From NCBI GenBank assembly GCA_965230415.1, contig CBDDKZ010000005.1, positions 2,914,001 to 2,978,000 on the forward strand: a stretch of 64,000 nucleotides of DNA, given 5' to 3'. Below are positions 18,823 through 30,600 of this stretch, one piece after another. The notes under the pieces are model-generated. The model made no database searches. It worked only from the letters and a program-made list of their open reading frames with translations, and was not told the origin of the DNA. The first letter of the stretch is position 1, and each line of letters starts with the position of its first letter. Position numbers and translations under genes: made by a program. Source of the DNA: CBDDKZ01 sp965230415 (GTDB lineage: Bacteria; Bacteroidota; Bacteroidia; Cytophagales; JAAEPT01).

Positions 18823-19450
18823 GAAATGGACATATGGCCTGTTGGCATTTGCCACGCTGCTAAGCGCCTGCTCCAATAGCGAGCTGTCTCCGAAGACCAA
18901 GGCGGAGTACCTGAGCTGGTACAACAACCCGGAGCATGGCTTTGTAAAGGCCAAGGAACTAAGCGGTCTGGAGTTTAGGGTGCAGTACCGCCCCAATGAA
19001 TTCCTGGCCATGCGTGAGCTAACAGCAAACAAAAGCTACCCACAAACGCAGGTGGACTCCATCATCAATAGCTACGGTGAAGGCAGCTGTTTCATGCTGG
19101 AGATCGCCTCGACCAATCAGGCGGAGAACCCTTTGTTTCGCAACATCCGTGATGTGAACGAATACCGGGAGCGGCTCACCAACTTCGCCTTTGAGATGAA
19201 AGAGCATGTGCTACTCAAAGTGGGAGAAGCGGAGTACAGTCCTTCCTTGTGGCACCACGAGCGTGGCTACGAGCTGGGCAGCCGACAACGTATACTGATG
19301 ACCTTTCCGGTCAAAGTGGAAGAACACAAAAAAGTGGTGTTTGAATACCACGACGAACATTTTAATGCCTTTTTGCTGAAGTTCAGCTTTGGGCTTCAAA
19401 ATAAGCAACAACCATCATTACCAAAAAGTATAAAGACAATAGCGGGATGA
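18812..19450 (+). CDS. Predicted lipoprotein of RHS operon
   Basis: 212 aa from a GTG start at 18812 (MSIKKWTYGLL). The nearby ATG at 18826 is out of frame and the next in-frame ATG would lose the signal. A lipobox is clear (LLSAC, Cys at residue 20), so the mature protein should be a lipoprotein. No known domain is recognised; there are charged and aromatic residues and a HYDEHFNAFLLKF-like strand near the end. The gene overlaps the OmpH-like gene by 11 bp and the next gene by 4 bp (ATGA), so translation is coupled. Likely an assembly or tethering factor for the RHS proteins; inferred from context only. Confidence 0.65.
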   Translation: MSIKKWTYGLLAFATLLSACSNSELSPKTKAEYLSWYNNPEHGFVKAKELSGLEFRVQYRPNEFLAMRELTANKSYPQTQVDSIINSYGEGSCFMLEIASTNQAENPLFRNIRDVNEYRERLTNFAFEMKEHVLLKVGEAEYSPSLWHHERGYELGSRQRILMTFPVKVEEHKKVVFEYHDEHFNAFLLKFSFGLQNKQQPSLPKSIKTIAG

Positions 19451-22400
19451 AATCGATCAGAAGACATAGCAAGAAAATAGTGGCCTTACTGGTAGTACTA
19501 TTTATAAGTCAGGTAGTAGAAACGCCGGTGGCTTTTGCCATCACCGGTCACGACAGTATGCCTGAGTACCGTTCGTTTGAGCCGGTGTCGACGACCAATA
19601 TGGTGAATCCGTTTACGGGCGACTTTACTTATAACATACCACTGATGAACGTGCCCAATGGCTACCCGATCAACTTGTCGTACCACAGTTCGGCAGTGAA
19701 CAACGAGGCCCAATCGAGTTGGGTAGGCCTTGGTTGGACCTTGAACCCTGGGGCGATAAACCGCTCCAAAAGAGGTTTTCCCGATGAGTTTAATGGCGCA
19801 GAAGTGACTTACCATAACCGGACTGAACCCAATTGGACCGTAAGTGGGAATTATGCGCTGAGCAAGGAGTTTTTTAGTATTGAAAAAAATCAGGGAAGTG
19901 ATAAAAAAGACCTGTTCGGAGTCAGTTTTGGAACAACCCTTGCTTTTAATAACTATACCGGTTTTTCCAGAACAAGAGAGTTGGGAATACATGATCCCAG
20001 AGGTATTTCAAATTTAAGCATTTCTTACGCTAACGGACGTTTCGGTTTTAGCCCTTCCATCAACCCAATGGCCATTGTCAGCAGTATTAACCAGCGATCA
20101 ATATCCTCCAATGCAGAGAATAATAATCAAGCATCATCTAAAGTCGATGCTCCTAAGTCATCTGCTAAAAGAACTATGAGAAACTTCTTAAAACAAACGG
20201 CAAGAAGTGTAGGGTATAATTTTTTGACATCAATTCGAATAGGCCTTCCTTCACAGCCGAGTGGGTTCGCGGTGAACTCAACCAGGTATACTGGTAGGAA
20301 CATCAGTTTAAAAACAGATATAGGGCCAAATGCATTGAACGTGCCCGTTGAGTTCGGGGAATTTACCGTAGGTGGGAACTTTGCAATTAAGAATTTTGAA
20401 GAAGACCGCAAACTTAAAGTTTACGGCTATATGTATAACGAGTCGGCTGATGAAAATTCCATGATGGATTATACCACCGAAAAAGACCAAATGTATGAAA
20501 AGCGGGATCGTTACCTGGGAATTCCTATTGCCAATAATGATGTTTTTATGATGACGGGTCAATCTTTGGGGGGCTCTTTCAGGGCCTATCGCTCAGAGTT
20601 GGGACATTATCACAAAAATGCTACTGAAAACCATCTTACTTCGGAATCGATTAGTGCAGATATAGCTCAACCGATATCGCCAACCCCTTGGGCTTTGTGG
20701 TCTGTTGGAGGAGATGTAATGTCGGTATCTCAAAATACAATTCTGTCTGATTGGACAGAAGAGAATAGAAATAAAGGATCATACAGCGAGTTCACCAATG
20801 GCGAAAGCCTAAAAAGGAAGTCAAATGAGAAGTTTGTGTTACGTTTTACAGGTGAACGCGCATCCAATTTTGATCAGACCGGTGATTCGGATGCTGCTAT
20901 GCGTGCACGACTAGAAGGGAAAGAGTTTGGTGTGGATATCGGAAATTATTCTTATGCCGTTAGCAAGGCAGCAACACTCGATCTTGAAATTCCGGCTTCC
21001 TTGCATCATGGTGATTACAATGGGCAGGCACAGAGTTTGTTAGAAGAACGTCAGGTCCGTTCCAAACATATCAGCATGCATACCAATCAGGATTTAGGTG
21101 ATGAAAACAAGGTTTTGGTAAATGGTGCCGATGTGGCATACCTGGCTGAGGGACACGGAGTATATTTTCTTCAGAATGGCGTAGCGCAGCCTTTGCAGTT
21201 AAGTGCCGAAGAAGCAACAAGTATCGGTGAAGTGGCTACTTATAGTGAGTTGGGGGAGCAATATATTTATGGTTTGCCACTTCTCGCTAAAAATGAAAAA
21301 AGTTTGTCTTACTCCTTAAAATCGGGTGAATTTGAATTTATTGATGGAGATGGTATGGTAGTACGATCGACCAATTCAAAACTTGATGAGGAAGCAAAGC
21401 GCAAAATGGGCTATGAGTCTGCGACACCTTATGCTTCACAACTATTATTGACACAAATTTCCAGTCCCGATTACGTGGATCGTACTTACAATGGACCTAC
21501 GCCCGACGATTTTGGCGCTTATACCCGTTTTAATTATGAAAAGTTCACAACAGATGATGATTTTTACGCTTATAAATCACCCTATGAGGGTTTGAGCTTT
21601 GACCTGGGATCACTGTCTGATAAAAAAGACAATATGGGTTCTTTTAGTTATGGGGAAAAGGAATTGTACTACCTCAATACAGTTGTTTCTAAAACACATA
21701 TTGCCGTATTCACCACCAGCGACCGCCATGATGGTATCGGCGTTACTGCTTCAAATAGTGCGCAGATCATACTAAATGATCAAACAGATGGGCATCACCT
21801 TCGAAAGTTAGACCGCATTGACCTTTATTCTTTGAAAGATTGTGAACTGCACCTCGATGACCAGGGTAATGAAGTACCCGGTATGTTTAAACCCAAGGAA
21901 GGTGCCGTCGCGATACAAACGGTACACTTCGATTACAATTATGAGTTATGTAAAAACTTGCCCAATAATAGTCAGAATGAAGGCAAATTAACATTGAAAC
22001 ACCTTTGGTTTGAGTACAATGGGGTGAAATCAACAAAGATTAGTCCATACACTTTTCATTACAACTACCCTAGAGAAGGCGATGGGCAGGATGTGGTATT
22101 TCCTGCGGTGTATCAGGACGCGTCTAAAAATATAGCCAACTATGGAGTGCATTACCAGGATGCGCAAGCACAGCAGGACTTGGAAAACCCCGATTACAGT
22201 GTGGTAAATACCAGTCGATGGGGTGCCTATCGCCATTACCAGTCATTGAAAGACAAACTGGGGGATTTGGCACGCTTTTTTCCATTTACCAATCAGGATC
22301 CGGACGATAGTAAATATGATCCGGCGGCACATTGTTTAAAGCGTATTGAGTTACCCAGTGGCGGGCAAATTCTGGTACAATACGAACAGCATGATTATAC

Positions 22401-25400
22401 CCATGTGCAGAATAAGCCAGCCATGATGATGGTGCCTTTGTCATCGAATACCGAAATAGGGGTTGATAATGGTGCTAAAAAGAAATATTACCTGGACCTC
22501 AATAAAGTGGGAGTCGATCAGATAAACATGTCTGTTCTAAATCAACTATTCCTTCCTTTTGTAAACGGAGAACGTCTGTATTTTAATTTTTTGTATGCGC
22601 TTACAGGGCTATCACCCGTTGATTATCGCGAACTGCGTTCGGAATACATCGAGGGATATGCCCGTATTGGTGGCTATGGCATTAAAGATGGAAAGGCCTT
22701 TTTTGTGTTTAAACATGATCAAACCCATGGCGCCGAAGAATACACAGAAGTTCAAGGTGATTTTGAGCGTAAGGAAATCCCTAGTAAAATTTGTAAGGAA
22801 TATTATAATAACATGAGATCCGGTTTGGTGAGCAAACAAAGTAATGGTTTGGGCAATCCGGAAGATGATAATGTCTTAAAAAATTTACTTCGCCAGTATA
22901 TACAAATTTTGGGTGTCGAGCAAAAGTGCAAACGTATGAGTCCTACTATGAGCTATGTACGTTTGGCCTTGCCTGCTCTTAAATCGAAAAAAGCAGAAGG
23001 TTGTCGCGTGAAAAGGTTGCTCATGTACGATCAATCAGGAGCAAGCTCCCGAAGTGCGGTACTTTATGGGAATGAATATGAATATACACGTGAGGTGACT
23101 AGGGGGGCAGGTGATGCAATAACGGTAAGTAGTGGTGTAGCAACCTTTGAACCTGCCTTGGGGCGTCGGGAAAATAGCCTGGTATATCCCCTGGATCGCA
23201 ATGAACAATCGAAGCTGGAAGCAATACTTTATGGCCGTGATATTCAAAAGCAGGAAGGCCCTTTAGGTGAAAATTTATATCCGGCACCTTCAATAGGTTA
23301 TGAAAAGGTGACAGTAAGAAATATTCATAACGGTGCGACCGGTAGCGGTTATACGGTGCATCGTTACCTCACTTGTAAGCAATTTCCTATGCAACGAGAT
23401 GTAAAGCCGATGGAGCAAATTGGTGGTGATCAAATTGGGACTGGAAATCTGCTAAATCTAAATATTGGACATAGTGTTGGTATTCAATATTCACTGCAGG
23501 ATGTAAGTCTTAGTCAGGGTTATGCCTTTGTATTTAACGAAATGCATGGACAGCCCCTGAGTGTGGAGCACTTCGCTGAAGGTTCGGAAACGCCACAGTC
23601 CGGCACCTATTACGAGTATTTCGATTATAAGGAGAAAGTACCGGTGATGAATGCCGATGGTACGGTTACAAGCGATTACCTGGGAAAGGTGAGCGAGCTT
23701 TTTGCTGAGTCACGAGAAATACAGGATTATGAAGACGGGGGAAGTGTCTCATTCGATTTTTCTCCTGGTTATCAGGACTTACCTCCACCAGCTTACCCGG
23801 CAAAAGTCCCATTGTTCTTTGGGTCGTATGTTCGTGGTACCAAAATTAAACGAGAAAAACGCATGCGTAGCCATGTCATGACTAAATTGATATCTTATCC
23901 GGCGGTAGTGCATAAAACCCGTTCTTTAAGCCCGGATGGGGTGGAGCACATTACCGAAAATCTCATCTTCGATCGTCAAATGGGAACGCCTATTGTCACC
24001 CGTTCTTACGATGATTTTGATGCAGTGTACACCAATATCAACAGCCGTGCGTCCTGGCATTATCCTGAAATGGGGGCAAAAAGTGTGAACGAAGGTATGG
24101 AAACCGATGCCTTATTCCGTAAGTCGGGCGCGACATCCTATTACCTTGATTTCAACTTTGACAATGCAGAATGCGATGCCCTGGACAAGTTCTATCGTGG
24201 AGACCTGATACGTGTAAGCATCGATGATGCGCCTTATTTGTTTTATGTAGATGAGGTGGATCGTTTACATAACCTCGTACGTATGGAGAATACGGTGTTT
24301 GTAAACGAATCATTGCCACCGTATTCAGGTGTTGTTGCACCTATAAAAGTCATCAAAAGTGGTCGTACCAACCAATTAACTGTAAGTGATGGCAGTATCA
24401 CCTTGCATAAGGCTATTAGTACGGAAGACTTTGAGTCCATATCGACGGATAAACGTACTGCGAGTCATCCTTTTACTGACGATTTAAATGCGGAGTTAGA
24501 TGAGGTCGTTACAAGTGCGGCTATCAGCTCTCAACCCATTGTCTTAAACGGGCCGTACACAGGGCTTAATTTGGCTAATTTAGGTACAGGGCAATCATTA
24601 TGTGAGAATGCAGACCCTGATCTTAAAATATCAGATATAAATCTACAGCTTTATTATGATGTCGGTGCTCAGGAACTTATAATGCATCTTACTGAATACA
24701 AAATTTTAGATGACAACGGGACTGAATTGCAACATGTAGTATGTGATGATCCGGGATTACAAACTGACCATTTTAGTGTAAGTTTATCTAATAATTATAA
24801 TTGCAATGGAGTAGCTGTGCCAGCCGATCATAACCCTAGTAGTCAAGATGAAAGTGGGCTGCAAGCTATTTTAAGATATGCTGAATATGACGCTTCTCCT
24901 CAAGTAGATTGTCAGACTAATCCTATAGATTGGCCAACAGGAAATTTACAAGAAATTAGAGTTCAGGCACAAGGTGGTGCTTCCATAGACTTGAATAAAA
25001 GTTGGCCACACCTGAATTTAACAGCGATTAGAGGAACGCAGTTATTACAAAATATTAGATGTGGACAGGTCGCAGTTTTTGATGGAAATAATAATCGCTG
25101 GGCAAATCAGGAGCAGGTGATTTCATCATCTGGCAATGTACCGGAAATAAATACATGTCAACCTGTAGAGTATTTAGATCTTTTTAATAATCCACGTTAT
25201 GGCTTAAACTCATTTGAGTTCGAAGTACATGCAGGATCTGATGCTGCTGATTGTGATGGTGGTGATGAGGAAATTGCTAAAGCTTATTTTTGCCTACAAC
25301 CACCAAATTTGAATTTTCAGAATAGTTATGAGGATGTGATTTGTAATAAAACTTCAGGATCTATTAGTAAAACAATTTATGTGAATCTTCAGGGGTATGA

Positions 25401-26985
25401 GACAGACTTTTACGGTAATTCAGGCCCACTAAAATCAGTTCTCTGGGAGGATGGATACAATTGGATTCACGCTCCGGGAACAAATTGGGATCGTACTAAT
25501 CCCTGGTCAGCTACATCAAACTCCCCGGAGATTGCAAATCCTGTTGTGGAAGTGATTCCAGGCCATGAGTTTGAACAAGCCACTTTTACCTACCCGGGTG
25601 CCGGTATCTATACGATCAACTACCATGCTGTTGAACAAAATTTTGGACAAACATTAAATGCCCAATTTCAGGTAGAGGTGTTGGAATGTGAAAATTATGA
25701 ATGTCAGTGTGAATCGGTTTTCCCTGCCGATCAAAGTAATATGCTGAATATAATAAACGGTCAAAAATTTACCGATGTCGTCGGTAAATTCTACAATGAC
25801 CTGGAAACCGGTACTTTGTATTACAAACAGCACTCTTGTCCGAAGCAAACCATCTTTGAGTGTATTCAAACCTGCTCGGCAGCTGTTTCTGTAACTGCCG
25901 GACAGGGTTTTGAGCGTGTGATTGCTGCCACAGCCAGTACCTTCACCGATAATTGGGATTATGACGATGACAACTATCCGCTTGCCGATGCCAGTCTCGA
26001 TGTAAACGATTTCAGTAATTATGAACGCGGCAAAAAAGGACATTGGCGCAGCAAGCAGTCTTATGTATACCGTTCCGAAATCAATGAAAGCAGGGTGGAG
26101 GATTATGCCGAATACCGCAATTACAATGACGGGACGTTCTCTATGAAGTTATTCAACTGGCGCGATCAAAACCTGAACGATTCCAAATGGTTGCTTACGG
26201 CTACTGTTGATAGTTATACGCCTAACGGACAGCCGGCACAAGATCATAATATCCTGAATATTTACAGTGCCGCGAAATATGCAGAGAATGGTACGCAGCT
26301 AAGTATGGTTGCTCAGAATGCACAGGAGGATCAGGTCATGTTCCAGCATTTTGAACAGCTCTACGATTCCAAATACTTTGATGATGGATTGGCCTATGAT
26401 GCAGCAGCGGCGACATGGACACAGCAACGTGCCCATACCGGTAAATCATCGGTATTACTTAAATCCGGAGCTCGCTTTGATGTGGGTAGTATAAATGCCG
26501 CTGCCGGTTCACAAAAAATGATGATGCGACTTTGGGCCAGTAACGATAAAGGGGTAGATGCCCTGAATAGGGTCTTACAATTGGTCGAAAGCGATGTGCA
26601 GGAAAGCACCAATGCGCATTACTACTACCCTAAACGTATCGCAAGTTCCGGGCATTGGCAATTATATGAGTTTGAATTTACGCATAGCAGAGATTCGAAG
26701 TTCGAAATAGTTGCAAAAGAGGGTTTTAAAGGTAAAGTCTTCCTGGACGACCTTCGTATTCAGCCTTATGAAGCGGAAGCGGTATGTTATGTATACGATG
26801 AAGCACAGCGACTGATTGCGCAATTCGACGATCAGCATTTTGCCTCTCTTTTTGAATACAATGCGGAAGGTGCGTTGATCAGAAAGTCGAAAGAAACGAC
26901 GAGAGGGATAAAGACTATTTCGGAAACGGAATACAATAGCAGGGGGCAGTACAGAAATGACTTTGTAAATGAACTTAACGACTAG
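19447..26985 (+). CDS. Giant SpvB/RHS-type secreted protein (component 1, 2,512 aa)
   Basis: Signal peptide ~1-31 (ALLVVLFISQVVETPVAFA). Residues ~45-115 (NPFTGDFTYNIPLMNVPNGY ... SWVGLGWTLNPGAINR) are the SpvB/TcaC-like N-terminal signature seen in Bacteroidota RHS-family proteins: 'balanced' beta strands and a GLGW turn. A long beta-rich region follows with YD-like strands, e.g. YYEYFDYKEKVPVMNADG near 1380. Residues ~1700-2130 are richer in Cys. The end (YVYDEAQRLIAQFDDQHFA ... YNAEGALIRKSKE, RGIKTISETEYNSR, ~2447-2505) is the usual closing motif of this Bacteroidota family. There is no toxin tip and no T9SS sorting domain. Together with the 4,577-aa protein it may form a split RHS/Tc-like shell. 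It starts within the stop codon of the lipoprotein gene. Confidence 0.75.
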   Translation: MKSIRRHSKKIVALLVVLFISQVVETPVAFAITGHDSMPEYRSFEPVSTTNMVNPFTGDFTYNIPLMNVPNGYPINLSYHSSAVNNEAQSSWVGLGWTLNPGAINRSKRGFPDEFNGAEVTYHNRTEPNWTVSGNYALSKEFFSIEKNQGSDKKDLFGVSFGTTLAFNNYTGFSRTRELGIHDPRGISNLSISYANGRFGFSPSINPMAIVSSINQRSISSNAENNNQASSKVDAPKSSAKRTMRNFLKQTARSVGYNFLTSIRIGLPSQPSGFAVNSTRYTGRNISLKTDIGPNALNVPVEFGEFTVGGNFAIKNFEEDRKLKVYGYMYNESADENSMMDYTTEKDQMYEKRDRYLGIPIANNDVFMMTGQSLGGSFRAYRSELGHYHKNATENHLTSESISADIAQPISPTPWALWSVGGDVMSVSQNTILSDWTEENRNKGSYSEFTNGESLKRKSNEKFVLRFTGERASNFDQTGDSDAAMRARLEGKEFGVDIGNYSYAVSKAATLDLEIPASLHHGDYNGQAQSLLEERQVRSKHISMHTNQDLGDENKVLVNGADVAYLAEGHGVYFLQNGVAQPLQLSAEEATSIGEVATYSELGEQYIYGLPLLAKNEKSLSYSLKSGEFEFIDGDGMVVRSTNSKLDEEAKRKMGYESATPYASQLLLTQISSPDYVDRTYNGPTPDDFGAYTRFNYEKFTTDDDFYAYKSPYEGLSFDLGSLSDKKDNMGSFSYGEKELYYLNTVVSKTHIAVFTTSDRHDGIGVTASNSAQIILNDQTDGHHLRKLDRIDLYSLKDCELHLDDQGNEVPGMFKPKEGAVAIQTVHFDYNYELCKNLPNNSQNEGKLTLKHLWFEYNGVKSTKISPYTFHYNYPREGDGQDVVFPAVYQDASKNIANYGVHYQDAQAQQDLENPDYSVVNTSRWGAYRHYQSLKDKLGDLARFFPFTNQDPDDSKYDPAAHCLKRIELPSGGQILVQYEQHDYTHVQNKPAMMMVPLSSNTEIGVDNGAKKKYYLDLNKVGVDQINMSVLNQLFLPFVNGERLYFNFLYALTGLSPVDYRELRSEYIEGYARIGGYGIKDGKAFFVFKHDQTHGAEEYTEVQGDFERKEIPSKICKEYYNNMRSGLVSKQSNGLGNPEDDNVLKNLLRQYIQILGVEQKCKRMSPTMSYVRLALPALKSKKAEGCRVKRLLMYDQSGASSRSAVLYGNEYEYTREVTRGAGDAITVSSGVATFEPALGRRENSLVYPLDRNEQSKLEAILYGRDIQKQEGPLGENLYPAPSIGYEKVTVRNIHNGATGSGYTVHRYLTCKQFPMQRDVKPMEQIGGDQIGTGNLLNLNIGHSVGIQYSLQDVSLSQGYAFVFNEMHGQPLSVEHFAEGSETPQSGTYYEYFDYKEKVPVMNADGTVTSDYLGKVSELFAESREIQDYEDGGSVSFDFSPGYQDLPPPAYPAKVPLFFGSYVRGTKIKREKRMRSHVMTKLISYPAVVHKTRSLSPDGVEHITENLIFDRQMGTPIVTRSYDDFDAVYTNINSRASWHYPEMGAKSVNEGMETDALFRKSGATSYYLDFNFDNAECDALDKFYRGDLIRVSIDDAPYLFYVDEVDRLHNLVRMENTVFVNESLPPYSGVVAPIKVIKSGRTNQLTVSDGSITLHKAISTEDFESISTDKRTASHPFTDDLNAELDEVVTSAAISSQPIVLNGPYTGLNLANLGTGQSLCENADPDLKISDINLQLYYDVGAQELIMHLTEYKILDDNGTELQHVVCDDPGLQTDHFSVSLSNNYNCNGVAVPADHNPSSQDESGLQAILRYAEYDASPQVDCQTNPIDWPTGNLQEIRVQAQGGASIDLNKSWPHLNLTAIRGTQLLQNIRCGQVAVFDGNNNRWANQEQVISSSGNVPEINTCQPVEYLDLFNNPRYGLNSFEFEVHAGSDAADCDGGDEEIAKAYFCLQPPNLNFQNSYEDVICNKTSGSISKTIYVNLQGYETDFYGNSGPLKSVLWEDGYNWIHAPGTNWDRTNPWSATSNSPEIANPVVEVIPGHEFEQATFTYPGAGIYTINYHAVEQNFGQTLNAQFQVEVLECENYECQCESVFPADQSNMLNIINGQKFTDVVGKFYNDLETGTLYYKQHSCPKQTIFECIQTCSAAVSVTAGQGFERVIAATASTFTDNWDYDDDNYPLADASLDVNDFSNYERGKKGHWRSKQSYVYRSEINESRVEDYAEYRNYNDGTFSMKLFNWRDQNLNDSKWLLTATVDSYTPNGQPAQDHNILNIYSAAKYAENGTQLSMVAQNAQEDQVMFQHFEQLYDSKYFDDGLAYDAAAATWTQQRAHTGKSSVLLKSGARFDVGSINAAAGSQKMMMRLWASNDKGVDALNRVLQLVESDVQESTNAHYYYPKRIASSGHWQLYEFEFTHSRDSKFEIVAKEGFKGKVFLDDLRIQPYEAEAVCYVYDEAQRLIAQFDDQHFASLFEYNAEGALIRKSKETTRGIKTISETEYNSRGQYRNDFVNELND

Positions 26986-26998
26986 TAGAGCTATCAAG

Positions 26999-27652
26999 AT
27001 GATGAAGGTATTATTCTCAGCGTTTTGCCTGTTTTTCACTTTCGCCTCCAATGCACAATGCATGGACAAGGTGAAAGGAATGTTTGACCGGATGAATCAG
27101 GATGGTTATTTGAAGATTAAAACCTGGTCGGCACCGGTTGGTAAGGTAGGCCTGGAGTCAATCACGGAGTTTTGGGTGTATGAGCGTGATTTCAAAATGA
27201 TGCATGAGTTGATGGAGATCTACTCAGATGACCAGACAGTGGTGATTATCTACCCCGACAGGAAAGCCATTGCTTTATTAGATCAGGATTCTGTTTTGAA
27301 ACATCCGGGTTCAGACTGGAACTGGTCGGGTATTGAAAAGTACCAGGGCACAGTAAGCTGTGAAAGTGGTAAGTTGACAGTAAGCTACCCGGAAGCAAAA
27401 TGGCAAGAAACGAAGTCTAAAGGCTTCGAAATGTTCTACGATGAAAAAGAAGGACGCGTGAAGGAATACCTGGCCACTTTTTTACAGGGAGAAAAGTGGT
27501 ATAACGACTATACGAAGTACCTGGCACACGCCCCCCTTCAAAAACGCCTGTACCCCGGTGGAGTACTAAAATTGTTCTTCAACGGCGATCAACTAAACAA
27601 CCAATACCAAAATTACCACCTAACTGATAAACGCACTAAAACATCGAAATGA
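26999..27652 (+). CDS. Small secreted protein between the two RHS components
   Basis: 218 aa from ATG at 26999 (MMKVLFSAFCLFFTFASNAQ signal peptide). The frame opens at 26969 inside the preceding gene, but that start would put charged residues ahead of the signal. No firm family match. Alternating strands such as ESITEFWVYERDFKMMHELM and DDQTVVIIYPDRKAIALLDQ recall the LolA/LppX half-barrel, offered only as a guess. It lies 13 bp after component 1 and overlaps component 2 by 4 bp (ATGA), so it is clearly part of the operon. A role in folding or delivery of the RHS proteins is inferred. Confidence 0.6.
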   Translation: MMKVLFSAFCLFFTFASNAQCMDKVKGMFDRMNQDGYLKIKTWSAPVGKVGLESITEFWVYERDFKMMHELMEIYSDDQTVVIIYPDRKAIALLDQDSVLKHPGSDWNWSGIEKYQGTVSCESGKLTVSYPEAKWQETKSKGFEMFYDEKEGRVKEYLATFLQGEKWYNDYTKYLAHAPLQKRLYPGGVLKLFFNGDQLNNQYQNYHLTDKRTKTSK

Positions 27653-30600
27653 TCGAGAATATGAAAAGTAGGAATCCAATTATAAAACGAATAGGCCTCA
27701 GCTTAAGCCTGTTTATTTTAGCTGTATTTTCTGTGTCAGCAGCCGATGTTTTGTGGACCGGAGCGTCAGGAGACCACTATTGGCACACAGCAGCCAACTG
27801 GCAGGGGAATCAAGTGCCAGGCAAGGACGATCGTGCCGTATTCCGGGGAGCTGTGAGCAATATCGATTGTTACCTTTTCCAACAGGTAATTGTCGGTGGA
27901 CTATTAATCGAAGCGGATTTTCAGGGCGAACTCTACCAGGCAGGTGGCGATTGCCACGACCTGAGCAATCCCAACGAACAGGCAGCCATTTATATAGGGC
28001 CTCAAAATCTGGAAATACAAGCAGGAACCTTTCACGGTGGAAATGGTGAAATTATCTATTTCGGAGACCTGCTCATTAGTGGTGGTTATATTCAAAGCTG
28101 CCAATCAGATATGATTAATGCCAATACACTGGGATTGCATTGGAATGAATTTAATTTAGGTTTGGAAATACTGGAAGATCCATGTAACCAAATCAGTGAA
28201 CAACTTCATTACAATTGGTCGGATATAGGTTTTGGCTGTGCATTTGCACACCTGATTACGCCGGCTATTTATGGCGATTATCAGCGTGTCAGCTTAAGGG
28301 AAAGATGGATTGAAATCACCTTTAGCACGGGAGACTTGCACGATTTATATCATGACGAAACTTTTGACTGGGGCAAGCCCCTTTCATTGAACCTGCGAGC
28401 AGTTAATGAAAACGACGAGGTGCTTAAAACCTACAAGCTTGACTTTGAGCTGAACAAGGACAAAGCACTGCAGCAAATATTGATCAATTACGCCGGGCTG
28501 GGTGAGGAAGTAAGTGCTTTTTATGTAGCTGGACGTGATTATGAATCGGGTGCGGTAGAAGCAAACGGACAGGGGTATACAATGGCGCTTATTGAATCAC
28601 AGGTGAAACTCAATTTCCGCTTCAATGATAATTACCGGTATGATGTAGTGGATAATGGAAGAAGCGCTATTCAAATTCCTGCTTCCAACCTGAAAACCAC
28701 ACTTGTGGGGTCCAAAAGCAGTAAAGCACAATTTTCATGGTTATTACCACAGCCAGATGCTCAACAGTTTGAATATTATGACCTTCAGTTACTTAAGCTG
28801 GAACCTTACATGTTTCATAGTGCATCTGCTAACATTCAGGCGCAATTGGATTGGACGAAAGCCGCAAGCTACGAAGTGCGCGACCAAAATTTCAATAACC
28901 CTGCGAACGATACGGTGAAGTATGAGATGACACTCGCCAAAGGCACGGGCTTTTATGTTTGGCGTGTACGCCCCATCGGAAACTACTACGAAGGGGGAAA
29001 AGGCGATTTCAGGAATTACGGACAGTGGAGCGCAATCACTGCCAACAATAGCTTATATACTGCCAGTGGTGAGCACGATGTGATCGAATCATATAATTCA
29101 AGTCAGCATTTAAATGAGGCGCTCCAGGTAATGGGCGATGTATTTTATTATACACAGTTTGATGAGCAGCATAACTGGATTTACAATAAGGTGCTCACCG
29201 AAGGAGCCAAACAAGCTGAAACAATGACTTTTGCCAATGGACTTTCACAAGTTGAGCAAACACAAACGCATTTATTTTCCCAGAAATCGGTATTGGCTAC
29301 ACAAAACGCCTACGACTATTCGGGCAGGCCGGCAATAAGCTCCCTGCCTGCGCCTATAGGCAGTGACGAGTTAGGTTTTGATGCACATTTATTAGTGCCG
29401 CAAGGCCAATCTACTTCACTTGTCGCCAGTGATTTTGATACCTTGGAGGTGGATTTTGTGCCTGTTTTGGATGCTACCGGTGTTGATAAAGTCAATAGCT
29501 ATTATTCTGATGCGAATAACGATAACCTGTCTTACAAAGGTAGTTTGATACCAGATGCCGGAGGTTACCCTTATGTGCGTAACCTGTTCTATGCTGACCC
29601 GACGGGCAGAACCAAAAAAAGTGCCGGTCCGGGTTCGGTTATGCGTTTAAAGTCTGGTGCGGAAGGAAAAAATACCACCACACTGTTTGGCGCCACACAG
29701 CAAAACGAACTGGATCGTTTATTTGGAAACGAAGCACCACTTGCTGCAACGGTGGTGAAAACCATTACCATAGATCCCAATGGAGTGATGTCCATTGCCT
29801 ACATGAACAAAAAAGGAGAGGTGCTCGCTACCTGCTTAAGCAATGCAAAGCAACCGGATAACCTCGAACCTGTAGAAGACAGCCCGGATACTACTTCTCC
29901 CTTCTTTGCCAAGACTGATTATTCAACGCCATTATTCTATGAAGAGGATTTGGTGATGTACACACAGACCGTGATTAATGTTGAAGATGTACTGACACCT
30001 TACAAGTTGGAATATGCATTGTATCCTCAAAATTTTACCTTTGAAGATAGTTGTATTGCTCCGGAAATTTGCGAGACCTGCGATTACGAGGTTACTATTT
30101 CTATTCATGGCGAGAGCGACCCACTGACAATGGGTGATAACCTACGTTTTAAACAGGTTTTTGAAGGAGGAGCGTGTGTTGAACCAATCGAGCGCGAGTT
30201 TGATTTCAACAACACAACAGAGCAGCAGGTCAGCTCGGTGAATATGATCAATTATACATCGGGTACTCCGGGAGCTACCGAAATAACCTTTCCTGTCACA
30301 GGCAGGTATGTGATTTCCAAGAAGGTGCGAGTTATTAATTCGGAATTAGACAGTGCTCAGCAGCTCATTACTGATCATATAGCAGCGCTACAGCTAAGTT
30401 TTGATTCGGTTTATGTAGATGCCACTGATTACAATAGCATTGACCATCCCTTTAAAGATTTATTGGACTGTATAGGCTATGAGCATCCCGATTTTGAAGA
30501 TTGGAACTGTAACGACCTGCCGATTTGCGATGAAAATGGCGGGTTTAGTGATGATGAGATGTATGATTTTTACCTCGACATCATTGAAAGCAATATCAAC

